From Nageia nagi (lineage: Eukaryota; Pinophyta): 64,000 bases of DNA. Made by a program: the position numbers and the translations under genes. This document shows positions 33,008-44,864 of the stretch, one piece after another (position 1 is the first letter of the stretch; every line of letters begins with the position of its first letter). The notes below the pieces were generated by a model that had not been told where the DNA came from, made no database searches, and saw only the letters and a program-made list of their open reading frames with translations. The stretch lies in the NCBI GenBank assembly GCA_050084985.1, contig JBITNC010000002.1, forward strand, positions 27,652,001 through 27,716,000, written 5' to 3'.

Positions 33008-33786
33008 TGTTGAAACCTAATTTGGCACTCTTTTTTGGGCTAAACTAGTTATCATATGATCTTCACTATGTTATGATTAATTTGAAATTATTTATGTTTC
33101 AATCATCAATTTTGATCCACATAAGCTATTTATCATGTATAATTATCTTATTTTATGCAAAATATGACCAACATCAGTGCTAGCTTGCAAAGGTGCATTT
33201 AAGTAATCTTTTGATCCAATAAATAGAAAATTATATACATGGGAAGACTATCAAGATTTTATATTGATATGTCTATGCATATCTCTCAAGAGCCTATCAA
33301 TGTCTCTAAACACTACCTATCGAGATTAGAATTTGTTATACTTAAGAGTTATCCATCACTACTTCATGATACATATCGAGTCTTATTTCATTGATCATTA
33401 AACTTGAAGTTTATTCATTACACATATGAAGAAATCTCAATACCAATGTTAGATCACAAAGAATACCAATTCCAACACTGTGGGGAAAAAGTACATATGA
33501 TCTTCATACTTGCATCGTGATTATTCTTGAGCATCCAATCAAGTCTACATTTCTACTCAAAGGTTATCAAGGTAAGTGCATGGGTATTTGTCATTGCTCT
33601 CTCATATGTTGTCAGGTTATTTTATTCAAATACATCATTATTTACTTATTTATCATTATTACTATGTTGCTTTATTTCCATTGATTACTTAGTATTGTAA
33701 GTAATTATGTTCCTTTGTTCATTTATAAAGTAGATATACATTTACATAAACTTTAATGTAGTTAGGATTGCATTTTATTATCTACA
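33008..33786 (+). repeat. Gypsy LTR, copy 1 (shared between adjacent units)
   Basis: Starts TGTTGAAACC and ends TCTACA, with a TATA-like AATAAATAG at about 33219. It matches 60822-61596 throughout. A possible primer site, TGGTGAACATGAC, follows a few bases later. Because sequence is conserved on both sides of both copies, the exact ends are inferred from TG...CA. Confidence 0.6.
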
Positions 33787-33929
33787 TTTTGGTGAACATG
33801 ACTCTTTTACTTTTTTTGTAAATCTTAAACTAGGGTTTATGGAATTTTTCTCCAAATATTATCATATTTATCTTATCTAAAATACCCTAAGGTTTTAGAT
33901 TAATTTAATTACCAAATTTTGTGAGTGTG

Positions 33930-35140
33930 CTATCAATAGTAAGACCTAATAACATGGATTTTTTATTTTTTCAAAATATTCATTGCCATAATTGAGAAGG
34001 GTAGCACTACTATCGGCATTGGGATATAACAACCATCTAAAAATTTGGTAGACATGTTGAAGATATTTTTTGATCAGTATTACACATAGGAAAAGGATCA
34101 ATTTTGACGAGAAAGGTAAACTATTAAGTGATGATATTAAAAATACTTTGCTTACTTCATTAAAATAGATGAAATTTGATAAATTTAATGATGAGGGAGA
34201 TCCCAAAATTCATCTACAAGGATTTGAGTATATAATAAAACTCAAATGTGTAATTAAAAGTAATATGAAGGATAATTATTTTCCCCTTAGTCTTAATCGA
34301 TGAGGCATGTAAATGGTTTTATGCATTGGAGCCTAGTTTGGTTACTTCATCTAATCAATTGAGAACATTATTTAGAACATATTTCAAGTGCAATGTGCAA
34401 GCTACTACATTGACAAATATGATGAATTGCAAGAAAGAACATAATGAAAGGTTAGAAAAATTTATAGCATAATATTACAAAATATGGATATCATTAGATT
34501 ATTTCATTACTAAAAAGAATAATGTAGGAGTTTTTTTTATATAAAGAATCAATCCTATTCTCAAGTGTGCTACAATTAAGAGTACATGAAACAACCTTTC
34601 ATAGAAATGACCCATACACTTAATCAAAAATAAAAGGCCACATTAGCATCTAGATAGATCAAATATATATCCACCAACAAGAATTTATTCAAGAAGACAT
34701 GCCAAAAGAAGGAGAATACAAAAGTAAATTTGACTTAAACCAATACTATGCCTCCTCAAGATTCTAAACTATTAGAAAATTTCATTAAGCTTCCTACTTA
34801 CATTAGATAAATATTTGATGATTGTATAGAAAAGGGTTTAATAGAAAAAATATAAGGGAAATAATTTAAACATAAGGAACAAAACCCTAAATGGTACAAG
34901 CATGGATCATTTTGTAGTTAACACCAAGTGAAAAGATATTACACTAATAATTGCATGGATATTAAGAATGCATTCCAAGAGATTCTTCAAAAGAATATAA
35001 TTGAGTATAAAAATAGAGAAATGACCAAGTATATTACAAATCATAAGATTCATCAATTGATAAACATTGTTATCCATGGAGATGAAGAGGAATATGAAGA
35101 AGACTCATCATCCAATGAAGAATGCAATGTTGCTACATAA
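33930..35140 (+). pseudogene. Sense gag of gypsy unit
   Basis: Contains DKFNDEGDPKIHLQGFEYII, a W-F-Y-A-L-E-P-S block, a QLRTLFRTYFKCN block and, near 34890-34950, a WYKHGSFCS...YTNNC knuckle-like element. This is the gag pattern of Tat-type gypsy elements. The last part, 34928-35140, stays open for 70 codons and ends in an acidic tail (EEEYEEDSSSNEE). Stops at several points make it a pseudogene. Confidence 0.75.
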
Positions 35141-35399
35141 GGAAAAAATAAAGGTATCTCTAATCTAGCCTCAATTCTATCATCAAGTAAGTTCTCTCAT
35201 AATATTCCTTAGGATAAAATTAAATATAATCATTCTACTCAATTAAAGAATAGTCCTACTAAAACTAACATGTATGAATTAATTATAACCTATGATCGAC
35301 ATCAAAAGGCTTTCTGTAAGGCATTAAATGGAGAATTGGTTTATGCTAACATTCCTTTAAGTACATTTATAGATATTTTTGAGTTTTTTTAAATAGGTC

Positions 35400-35745
35400 A
35401 ATATGGTACAATTTGATGATGATGAGTTTCTTACATAAGATATCATAAATTGTAACTTGGCACTTCATATTAAAGTCAAAATCTATGGAAAACCTACAAA
35501 GGAGGCACTTGATGATACAATATTTGGCCTAAATATTCTCACTAAAGTTTCTACAAGAGTTTGATGAGAAGATTGTAAAAAATATTGGAAAATCAAAGAT
35601 AAAAATTGAGGACTTTGACAATACTGAGAAACAGTGCATAGGCTTAATACATTTTCCAATTAAAGTGCAACCTAAGAATATATAAACTAAATTTTTTATG
35701 ATGGAAAAAAGACTACCTTATAATATTTTGTTGGGGAGCCCATTC
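35400..35745 (+). pseudogene. Gypsy protease remnant, cut by copia element D
   Basis: Ends with MMEKRLPYNILLGSPFHV, the block that closes the aspartic protease region of Tat elements. It continues after the insertion at 50202 with GSFIYSSYKCLKLK, as the family does. The DTG active site is not recognisable. Confidence 0.7.
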
Positions 35746-35750
35746 CATGT

Positions 35751-36247
35751 TGTTGGAATGTATAATGCATTATTGTAAAGGTTATGTAATAATATTCTAT
35801 GTAAGTTCATTAATACTTAAGGATATCATGTGATACCTTAAGGATTTAAGTGAATATGATAATGTAACTTGTCCTACACTCCATGTTATGAGTATGCCCC
35901 TTGGGTAAAAGGATGCGCATGTCATGCTTTGTACATTGGATAAAAGGGTGATCCAAAGAGGAATTTTGGCCTATAAATAGAAGGCTCCCTCTTTGTGATC
36001 ATACACCAATTGTGGAGTAAAGTTATGCTATAGGTTAGTGTTTAGGAGAAAAGAGTAGGAGAATTGTAAGAGTTCATATTTGTTAAGAAGAGAGATCTAG
36101 TTAGTGGATGTACTCCTAGTTGGAGGAACCACTTACATCTTATGTTATCTTTGTGAAATTGCTTTGTGAGTTTGTTAGATGTTTATTGTGAGATTTCATG
36201 TGATATTGAGAGTTTAAAGCTATTCATGTTATAGTTCAATTTTCTCA
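35751..36247 (+). promoter_or_regulatory. 5' LTR of element D with TATA box
   Basis: A 497-bp LTR with TATAAATAG at 35972-35980. It pairs with 49704-50201. Immediately followed by the Met-tRNA primer site. Confidence 0.9.
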
Positions 36248-36507
36248 TTTGGTATCAGAGCTCCTTGGAAGCTCCTCTTCACATCTTTGGTTAGGACTCA
36301 TCTCTCAATTGGAGGCTCTTCTTCAAATTTGTGATGTAAAATCATATTGAGGTATAATTTTCTCAATCTCCTCCTCTCATTTTGAATCTATTTTGTTTAG
36401 CTCTTTTAAGCTCTTTTTATTCTTACACATAAGCTTATATTTGGTTTAAGTTAACACTTTGGTGTAAGAATAGTTTAAGAATAAAGAATAATTTAGTTAC
36501 TTGGTAT

Positions 36508-37011
36508 TATTGGAATGTATAATGCATTATTGTAAAGGTTGTATTAAATATTCTATGTAAATTCATTAATACTTAAGGGTATCATTTGATACTTTAATTA
36601 TTTAAGTGAATATGATAATGTAACTTGTCCTACACTCTATGTCATGAGCATGCCCCCTTTGGTAAAAAGATGTGCATGTCATGCTTTTGTACATAAGATA
36701 AGAGGGTGATCCAAAGAAGGATTTTGGTCTATAAATAGAAGGCTCTCTCTTTGTGATAACACACCAATTTTAGAGTAAATTTATGCTATAAGATAGAAAT
36801 GTAGGAGCTGAGATTAGAAGAATTGTAAAAGAGTTGTATCTATGATTGAAGTAAAGATCTAGTTAGTGGATGTACTCCTAGTTGGAGGAACCACTTTACA
36901 TCTTGAGTTACTTTGTGAGATTGTCTTATTTGTGAGTTTGTTAGATATGAATGAGAGATTTCATATGATCATGGTAGTTTAGAAATTATCTTGTTAGTAT
37001 TAGTTCCTTCA
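36508..37011 (+). promoter_or_regulatory. 5' LTR of element C with TATA box
   Basis: A 504-bp LTR with TATAAATAG at 36730-36738. It pairs with 44358-44859. Confidence 0.9.
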
Positions 37012-37026
37012 AATTGGTATCAGAGC

Positions 37027-40000
37027 TCCTTGGAAGCTTCTCTTCACATCCTTGGTTTGGAGACTCATCTTCAACTTGGAGGTCTTCATTTTTAAACCTA
37101 CTCTTTATTGTGAGGTAAACTCAAGAGAAGGTATAACTTCCTTCATATATTCTCTTTTATTTTGACTTATGGATTATTTCTATAATGATACTAACATATC
37201 TTGAGTTATGTGTTAGCTAATTCATTTTTTGCAAAATATGGCTAAAAGTAGAAATGTGATGCATTTTGTTATACATACCTCTAGTGAGCATGTTGTTAAT
37301 TTTTTATTAAAGAGATTAGTATATAAAAATTGTAATATTTTCTAAGCCATTTATTGAATAAAAGAAATAGGTCTCAATTTCTTTTAAAAAAAAGGAGGAT
37401 GAGAAGTTTATTTATCTTTACAAATTTTTAAAAAGAGAGCAAAGCATTCCTTTAAGAGGATAGTATATAATATATTAACTAATGTTTTTAGTAACATTTG
37501 TTTTTTGGGAAATTTTTTTCCTTTCTCTAAGCTAAGTATAAAAAATGGAGGGTAAATTTTTTTAGCATAATAATTTGTTTTTGGAATAATATTTGATTAC
37601 AATTTTTTTTTTTTAAATAAAAAATTATTACTCTTTTTTTCTTAGTCGACCAACCAGCCTATGGTTGGATGACCTCTTCCAACACTAGTTCTCCTTTGTA
37701 AAGTAGTCGTCGCCCTCTTGCTAGGCTCATTTTATCATCTCTCTCACCCTCCTCTAGTTCACACTTGGGCGAGCACCATTAGTAGGATTGGATATGCCTT
37801 TTTTTTACTCAAGTTTCTCCACCATCGACTGAAGTTTATCTTCTATCCTCCTAGTGGCCTGTCAAAACAATATAGGCTTCTTCCTTTTAAGTAGTGGCTC
37901 TCTTAGCCCTCTCTGTGCATGGACCTCTCCTTTGCATGATTGCTTTTATAGGACCTTATGACCCCTCCTCTATGTAATGTTTTTTGCAAGACCTCATGAC
38001 CCCTTCTCTACGAGACTATCTATATAGGATCATGTGACCTTTTGTGTGACTAATTTTCATGACCTCTCTCATGCATCTCCTCATTTGTCCACCTTGAATG
38101 GAAACCTAGCCCCTATCAATAGCTCCATTTCCTTTGCTCGATTGCACAACCTCTATCCACCTTTTTATAACTCTTATCACATGCTTAAGAGGGGAAGGGG
38201 TGTCATCCACACTAGGGGATACCTTTTGACATTTGCCCAGACCTTCGTAACCTCTCCAAGCCTTTGACCAATGCTGCAGCCTCCCTCCACCAGGATTATG
38301 GTCTCTTTCTTTTTCCATCATGCTTTTAAAATTAACCTCCTCTCATCTCCCTTCTTGGCTATTCTCCTCACATCAGTAGCTCCTCTTGCCTCTCTTCCCT
38401 CATGCAATTGATTTTACAGGCTATCAAACCCTCAAAGTGTCATCATTGGGTAGAAATCAACTCATGTCCATTGGCTTTTGATCATAAAGATACCATTTTT
38501 CTTCTCACCTTCTGTTTGGTATTAGAGGGTGATATGGGCTTCCAAGGCCCAATGTATTCCCCTAGCATTTTTTGGTTGAGCAAAGTGGGATGAGGGGTTG
38601 GTTCCCAAGCCTTCTGTCTCATAGCCTTCATCCTCCCTCCTTTGCCATTCTCCATGTAGCCTCCACGTTTACCTTTTTTTTTTTCTCTTTTTTGATTTTC
38701 AAAAAGGGGGTTGCCTACATTTTTTCTCAACTCTTACCTTTTGGGGGCACTCATTACTTTAGTAGATATCCATTAAATGCTTTCTCCCTTTAAGCAAGTA
38801 ATGGATCAATGGATTTCCATACGCCTTCTTCTCCATTAATGTGTGTCATAACTTATTCTGACTTGGAGTAGAATTTGAGATAAAATGATGACCTATTTAA
38901 GTGTCTTGGAAAAAGGGTACTAAAAGTCCTTTCAAAAAAAAGAGAGGGTTACTTAAATATTTTAGTTAAAATTATCTTGTAAAATATTTTAAGTAAACAA
39001 GTCAAGAGAACAACTTTTAAATTACATAGGAATTTTTAAATATATATATATATTTTTAATGCTTAGAAGTATTTTTAGCATCATTGGTTACTAAGTGCTA
39101 TAAATTAAATTGCATAATTCCTTTTTTGTGATTAAAGACATTATGATCATTTTACTTAAGTTAGGTAATTTTTTTACCTTGAAGTAAAAATGCAATTACT
39201 TAAATTTTTTTTAAAGTATTTATCATATTGCTTTAAGATCAATTTAAGTAACAAGGGGGAATTTTTTATGAATTTTTTTTTACTTAATTTTATATCTTTA
39301 GTGCAATATTAATGAATAGAGTTATGCAATTTTCATTTCTTTTATGCAAAATTAATGAATAAACTTGTGCAAACTATGGAAATGATGCATGTTATTCATT
39401 AAAGAAAAGTTAATGAATGGATTTATGCTTGGTACTTAAATTTTTTAAGTCAAATAATGCATGCTTAAAATCTTAAGTTATGATGCAATCTACTTCTTAT
39501 GCAAGAAAGGACTTGTGCAAAATTAGGAATGATGTAAAGGTGTCCTTTATGGGTTGGTAAACAAAACCCATTGGACACTTAGATTTTAAATTTTGAATAA
39601 ATGATGGTTTACTTATGCTCTTTTATTTCATATTTTGTACTTTGATTTATTTTCTTATGCAAACAAAAATGCAAATATTGATATGAGCAACCTCTTAAAA
39701 TGAAGACATGTGCATGTACATTCTATAACATGACTTGTTTAGAAAGCCATGAGATGAGGATAGGTGGACTAAAGCCTTTAAGTTTGATGATCCAAGTGAT
39801 GAAAAGTTCATACTTTTTAATTACCCCTAAGTCCTCTATTAGTTTAAACATAACTTTATTAGGTGGATAGGCATGTGTGTAGTGATACCACATATTTGCA
39901 TATCCATTCAGGCATTATCCTGATAACCTAGGAGGAAAATTTGAAATCTAATCAAGATTAATAATTTATTTGATCTAATAAATATTAAAAATTTAAAAAA

Positions 40001-40336
40001 TAGCTAGTACTTCTCTTTCTAAGAGTATATTGCTACCCAAAGGGGAACTAGTTGAGGATTGGTAGGACCTGGCCTCCTCTTATGTGGGCATCCAGGTGAA
40101 GGCCTAATTTTAGATAAGAAAATAAGCTTCAATAATGTCACTCTACATCTATGATTCTTGAGATGAAAAATGTATTTGGGTACATAGGTTATTATTTGAA
40201 TTGTAAAACATTTACACTTGTAAATCAAATCAAGTATATCTTTAGTTTTAAATGTAACATGTATTATTTACTTGATTAAAACTTAACATTTTATTTATTA
40301 AAAACACATGCTTATTATTTCACTTTTTTGTAGCAA
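37027..40336 (+). other. Long leader of element C
   Basis: About 3.3 kb between primer site and gag. A GC-richer, C/T-rich block at about 37640-38800 matches in character the leader blocks at about 15000-15600 of A (inverted) and 45300-45770 of D. The open frames in it (for example around 38034-38793) overlap on both strands and show no family signature, so I treat them as non-coding. Confidence 0.65.
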
Positions 40337-43300
40337 ATGAAAGAATTCTTTTTACCCAAACACATTCTTGATGGTTCCAACTAAAGGATTTGGGAACCAT
40401 GAATGAGAGCTAAATTGCAAGTAAGCAAGTTTTGACAAATAGTGAATAAGAACCTTGTACCTCTTATAGATGAGAAGGCAGTAGAGGCTTACAATACAAA
40501 GAATGAGTTGACAACCTCTATGATTTATCATGCAATTTTAGATGATATGCTCTTGATAATTTCAACCTCAAAAAAGAAAGCATGGGATAAGCTTAATCAA
40601 TTCTACCTTGATTCAAACTTTTTAAGAAGGTTTACCATTCTCCAAAAGTTGCTTCAATCTCATCAAAAGGAAAATAAAAATGTGGCTATCTACTTGAACA
40701 AAATCATTGACCTAAAAACTTATTTCTTATGGATACAATTGGATCAATAATGATTTCATGGTCTTTATCATTCTTCAAAGTTTGAAAACTTTGTAATGGT
40801 TATGGAAATAAGACTTAAATGATGAAGAAGAAGTCTTCTCCCTTGAGAACCTTTCTAAGCATATATTAAAGCATGAAGAATCTCTTATCCATGATTTTTT
40901 TTTTTTATATAATTGGATTATTAATTTTAGTTGCACTAATCACCTATGATTTGAAAAAAAAAAGTTTGAGAACTTTCACAAGTATCAGATGTGATTGTAA
41001 TAGGTGATATTTCTACCTTAAAGTCCATGGAATTAGGAGTGTGTTAATCATGAAAAGGTTATTGACAATGTTCTCTTTGTCTCTAAGCTTAGAATAAACC
41101 TTTGTTCTGTAATTTAAGTTCTAGAAAAGGGTACTCATTTGAGTTCAACTCTCTATCATGATGCATAAAATATGGACTTGCCATGTTGGTTAAATGATCA
41201 ATGAAAGATGACCTTTACATTATGGATCAAGTACCACCAAAGATATGTATTGCTTATAATGTGTATTCTAAAGGTAATATTTGGTATCATAATTTAGGAC
41301 ATCTTAACCACAAGAGTATTCAAATCATGAAAGATCAAGAACTTATGAAAGGTTTGCCTTTAATTTTTCTTTTAGTAGGTCTATGCAAAAAGTGCATTCT
41401 TGGCAAGATGCATAGATAATAGTTTGAAAAAGATAAGGCAACAAGAGCATCTCAACCTCTTTAACTTGTGTATTCAAATTTGATGGGTCCATTCCAAACT
41501 AAATCACTTGGAGGAGCATCTTACATCTTGACCTTCATTGATAACTTTAGTAGGATGGCCTTTAGATATCTTCTTTAGTACAAAAATTAAACCTTTGAGA
41601 GTTTTAAGGCCTTTGTTGAGAATTAAACTAACCTTAAAATCAAGATGTTGAGATCAAATAATGGAGGAGAATATAACATCAATTAATTCAATAAATATTA
41701 TGCTAAGTATAGAATCAAGAAGCAGTTTATAATTCCTTACACTCTTCAACAAGGAGCATGACCTTGAATAAATCCTTAATTACCAAGATTGATAACAAGC
41801 ATGAGCCCTCAACCTTCAAAGAATATTCTAAGCATAAGTTTTGGATGGAAGCCATGAAAGTGGAGTATGAGGCACTTGTAAAAAATAAAACTTGGAACTT
41901 GGTTTCTTATCCTAATAATAAGAATATGATTGGTAATAAGTGGATCTACAAGGTCAAGTTCAATTCAGTTAGAGATATTGAGAAATACAAGGCAAGGTTA
42001 GTAGCTAAGGGTTTTGCTTAGAAATATGATGTAAATTATGAGAAAACCTTTGCTCCCATGGTAAAAATACCTACTATAAGAGTTATTCTTGTTCTTTTTG
42101 CATCTCAAGGATGAAAAGTTTTTTTACTTGATGTCAAGAGTGCATTTCTCAATGGTGACTTGGATGTGAAAATCTTTATAAATCAACTAGAAGGGTTTAT
42201 TATAGAAGGGAAAGAGTCCTTTATGTACAAGCTAAAGAAGTCTTTGTATGAACTTAAGTAAGCACCTTGAGCTTGGTATAGAAAGATTTTAAGGTACTTT
42301 GTAGACTTTAGATTTTTTAAGTGTTTTTCTGACTCTAATCTATATGTGATCAATTAAGGAAAAGACATGGTATTGATTCTCTTTTATATGAATGATCTTT
42401 TAATTACTAGAAATAATGATAAAATTATTCAAGAGTGCATATCCAAACTTAAGACAATATTTGAAATAATTGATCTTGGTCTCTTACTCTACTACCTTGG
42501 AATGCAAGTGTATCAATATAAGGATTATACTTATCTCAGTTAATCTAAGTATATATTAGATATATTGCAGAAGTATAGAATGGAGGAGTGTAGATATGTT
42601 ACAATCCTAATCTCTCATGGAATCATTATTTATTTAAGCTCCAACTCTCAGTTAGTGATACTACAACTTATAGGTAATTAATTGGTAGTCTTTTATATTT
42701 GAATATATCTAAGCTAGATATTACCTTTGCAGTGAATCTAATGGCATGATTCATGTAGAAACTTTATGTTGAGCACCTCAATGTTATTAAGCAAATCTTG
42801 AGGTATGTTACAGGAACTAAAGATCTTGCTCTCAAGTATTTCAAGTTGCCCTTATTTTTTCTCTTTGGATTGTCAGATTCTAACTATGGAGGAGATAGAG
42901 ATAACAAAAAATCAACCTTTGCATACGTGTTTAGCATTGGTTTAGATGCTATCTCTTAAGCTTCCAAGAAGTAGCCTATTATTTCTCTTTTCACCACAGA
43001 AGCCAAATATCATGTCATATCTATTACAGCCTAGGAAGCCATTTGGCTAAGGCATCTTCTAAAAGAAATTAGGTATAAGTAAGGTGGCTTATCTTTGATC
43101 TATTCAGACAATCAATTGGCTATTTATTTGGCTAAGAATCTAGTGTTCTATTAGAGAACAAAACATATGAAAATCCATACCCATTTTGTTAAGGAGAAGG
43201 TTCTTGATGGCATCATACACCTGGAGTATTGTCCATCCACCTTAAACTCCACTGATTTGTTCACCAAGCCCCTATCAAAAGCTTAGTTATGTATGCTAAG

Positions 43301-43349
43301 GGATGCTATTAGGTTGGTGAAGTTACCCTCAAAAAGAAGTAAATTTTGA
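40337..43349 (+). pseudogene. Copia gag-pol pseudogene of element C
   Basis: Starts MKEFFLPKHILDG at 40337. GAG (UBN2 type) contains EAYNTKNELTTSMIYHAILD and runs to about 40930. The pre-integrase block (WYHNLGHLNHKSIQIMKDQE) with its C-K-K-C lies at 41270-41410. The integrase core has L-M-G-P-F and S-N-N-G-G-E-Y. Just after IPYTLQQ (about 41750) the sequence jumps directly into reverse transcriptase, so the integrase C-terminus is deleted relative to element A. Reverse transcriptase begins about 41758 (EAMKVEYEALVKNKTWNLV). Its catalytic Y-V-D-D is changed to Y-M-N-D (about 42386). RNase H follows (DSNYGGD..., SDNQLAIYLAKN, STDLFTKP) and ends with TGA at 43347-43349. Confidence 0.88.
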
Positions 43350-43469
43350 ATGATTATGTTGAATTCATGTTTGTGATGACAACTTCACCTTTAGGAGGAT
43401 TTTGTGCTATATAGTGTTGATTTTATTGTACACCTTTGTGTTAAGTTTGATTTGCATGAGGAACTTGTT

Positions 43470-43900
43470 GTATAAATTGAACAATCTAGCATTGTTCAAT
43501 TATCCATATGTAAGGAACTCATGTATCTTTTGGCACTATTCAGTCATCCATATGTGAGAAACTTGTATGTGCATGTTTTATTTTTTGGTCAATCTAATAC
43601 TATTTAGTTATTAATATGTGAGAAACTCTTATATATTTTTTGGAACTATTCAGTTATCTATATGTGAGGAACTCGTATGTGCATGCTCTATTTTGGTCAA
43701 TCTAGTATTGTTCAGTTATCCATATGTGAAGAACTCTTATGTGTCATTTGGTACTGTTCAGTTATCCATGTGTGAGAAACTGTTATGTGCATGATCTAAC
43801 ACTATTTAGTTATCCATATTTGAAGAAATCTTATGTGTATTTTAGCACTATTCAGTTATCCATATGTGAGAAACTTGTATGTGCATGCTCTATTTTGTAA
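43470..43900 (+). repeat. Tandem repeats in 3' non-coding region of element C
   Basis: Eight copies of a segment containing TTCAGTTATCCATATGTGAG-AACT, spaced about 45-75 bp, alternate between two versions of the spacer. Element A has four copies and element D two. Confidence 0.8.
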
Positions 43901-44357
43901 TAATAATCAACACATGTCTTATATACAATAAGTGACTATGAGTTTTTGGCATAGCATCTTCGTGATGACTTATAGTGCACCATTGATTAGTTCATGATGG
44001 CATTTATGTGATTCATCTATCCTTGTTGATATGAATATGATGCATCTAATTGATCTTATTATTTGAGCTGCTTATGACTTGCAAGTTTCTTTGAGATTAT
44101 AGGTTACTTACCTTAAGTATGCAGGCTCTTGGAGACTCTTCATGACTTCCAATTGGATGACTACTTCATATACATTGAAATTAATTATGGTTAATGATTG
44201 TATTTAGAAAAGTAGTGAATTTAAAACTAGATCTTTCTTACTTCACAAATATGTAAAAATTTCTCATCTCTATTGTATCTATTTGGAGGAGAACTCTCTT
44301 ACTTTCTCCTCTTCTTCTCTCTTACTTGTTCTATCCCAATATTGCATTAAAGGGGAG

Positions 44358-44859
44358 TGTTGGAATGTATAATCATTATTGTAAAAGTTGTATTAAATAT
44401 TATATGTAAATTCACTAATACTTAAGATTATCATTTGATACTTTAAGTATTTAAGTGAATATGATAATGTAACTTGTTCTACACTCCATATCATGAGCAT
44501 GCCCCTTGGGTAAAAGGATATGCATGTCATACTTTTGTACATTGGATAAAAGAGTGATCCAAAGAAGGATTTTGGCTTATAAATAGAAGGCTTCCTCTTT
44601 GTGATCATACACCAATTATAGAGTAAAGTTATGCTATAGGATAGAAGTGTAGGAGTTGAGATTAGGAGAATTGTAAGAGAGTTGTATTTGTGATTGAAGT
44701 AAAAATCTAGTTAGTGGATGTACTCCTAGTTGGAGAAACCACTTTACATCTTGAGTTACTTTGTGAGATTGTCTTATTTGTGAGTTTGTTATATGTGAAT
44801 GAGAGCTTTCATGTGATCTTTATAGTTTAGGAATTATCTTGTTAGTGTTAGTTCCTTCA
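44358..44859 (+). repeat. 3' LTR of element C
   Basis: A 502-bp LTR, TG...CA, partner of 36508-37011, preceded by a purine tract. Confidence 0.92.
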
Positions 44860-44864
44860 GGTAT

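Larger units (their letters stand above)
36508..44859 (+). mobile_element. Ty1/copia element C, nested in element D
   Basis: An 8,352-bp element with LTRs at 36508-37011 and 44358-44859, and a perfect target duplication GGTAT (36503-36507 and 44860-44864). The first LTR begins TATTGG in place of TGTTGG, a point change in the terminal dinucleotide. A primer site, TGGTATCAGAGC, is at 37015-37026, and a polypurine tract AAAGGGGAG precedes 44358. It belongs to the same family as A and D. It landed about 260 bp inside element D, downstream of D's own primer site, which places two near-identical LTR/primer modules in a row. Confidence 0.93.

Noticed and set aside
38034-38793. Cluster of overlapping open frames on both strands in a GC-richer block
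   Set aside because: It lies in the leader of copia element C, and similar blocks occur in the leaders of A and D. Frames conflict and match no protein family.
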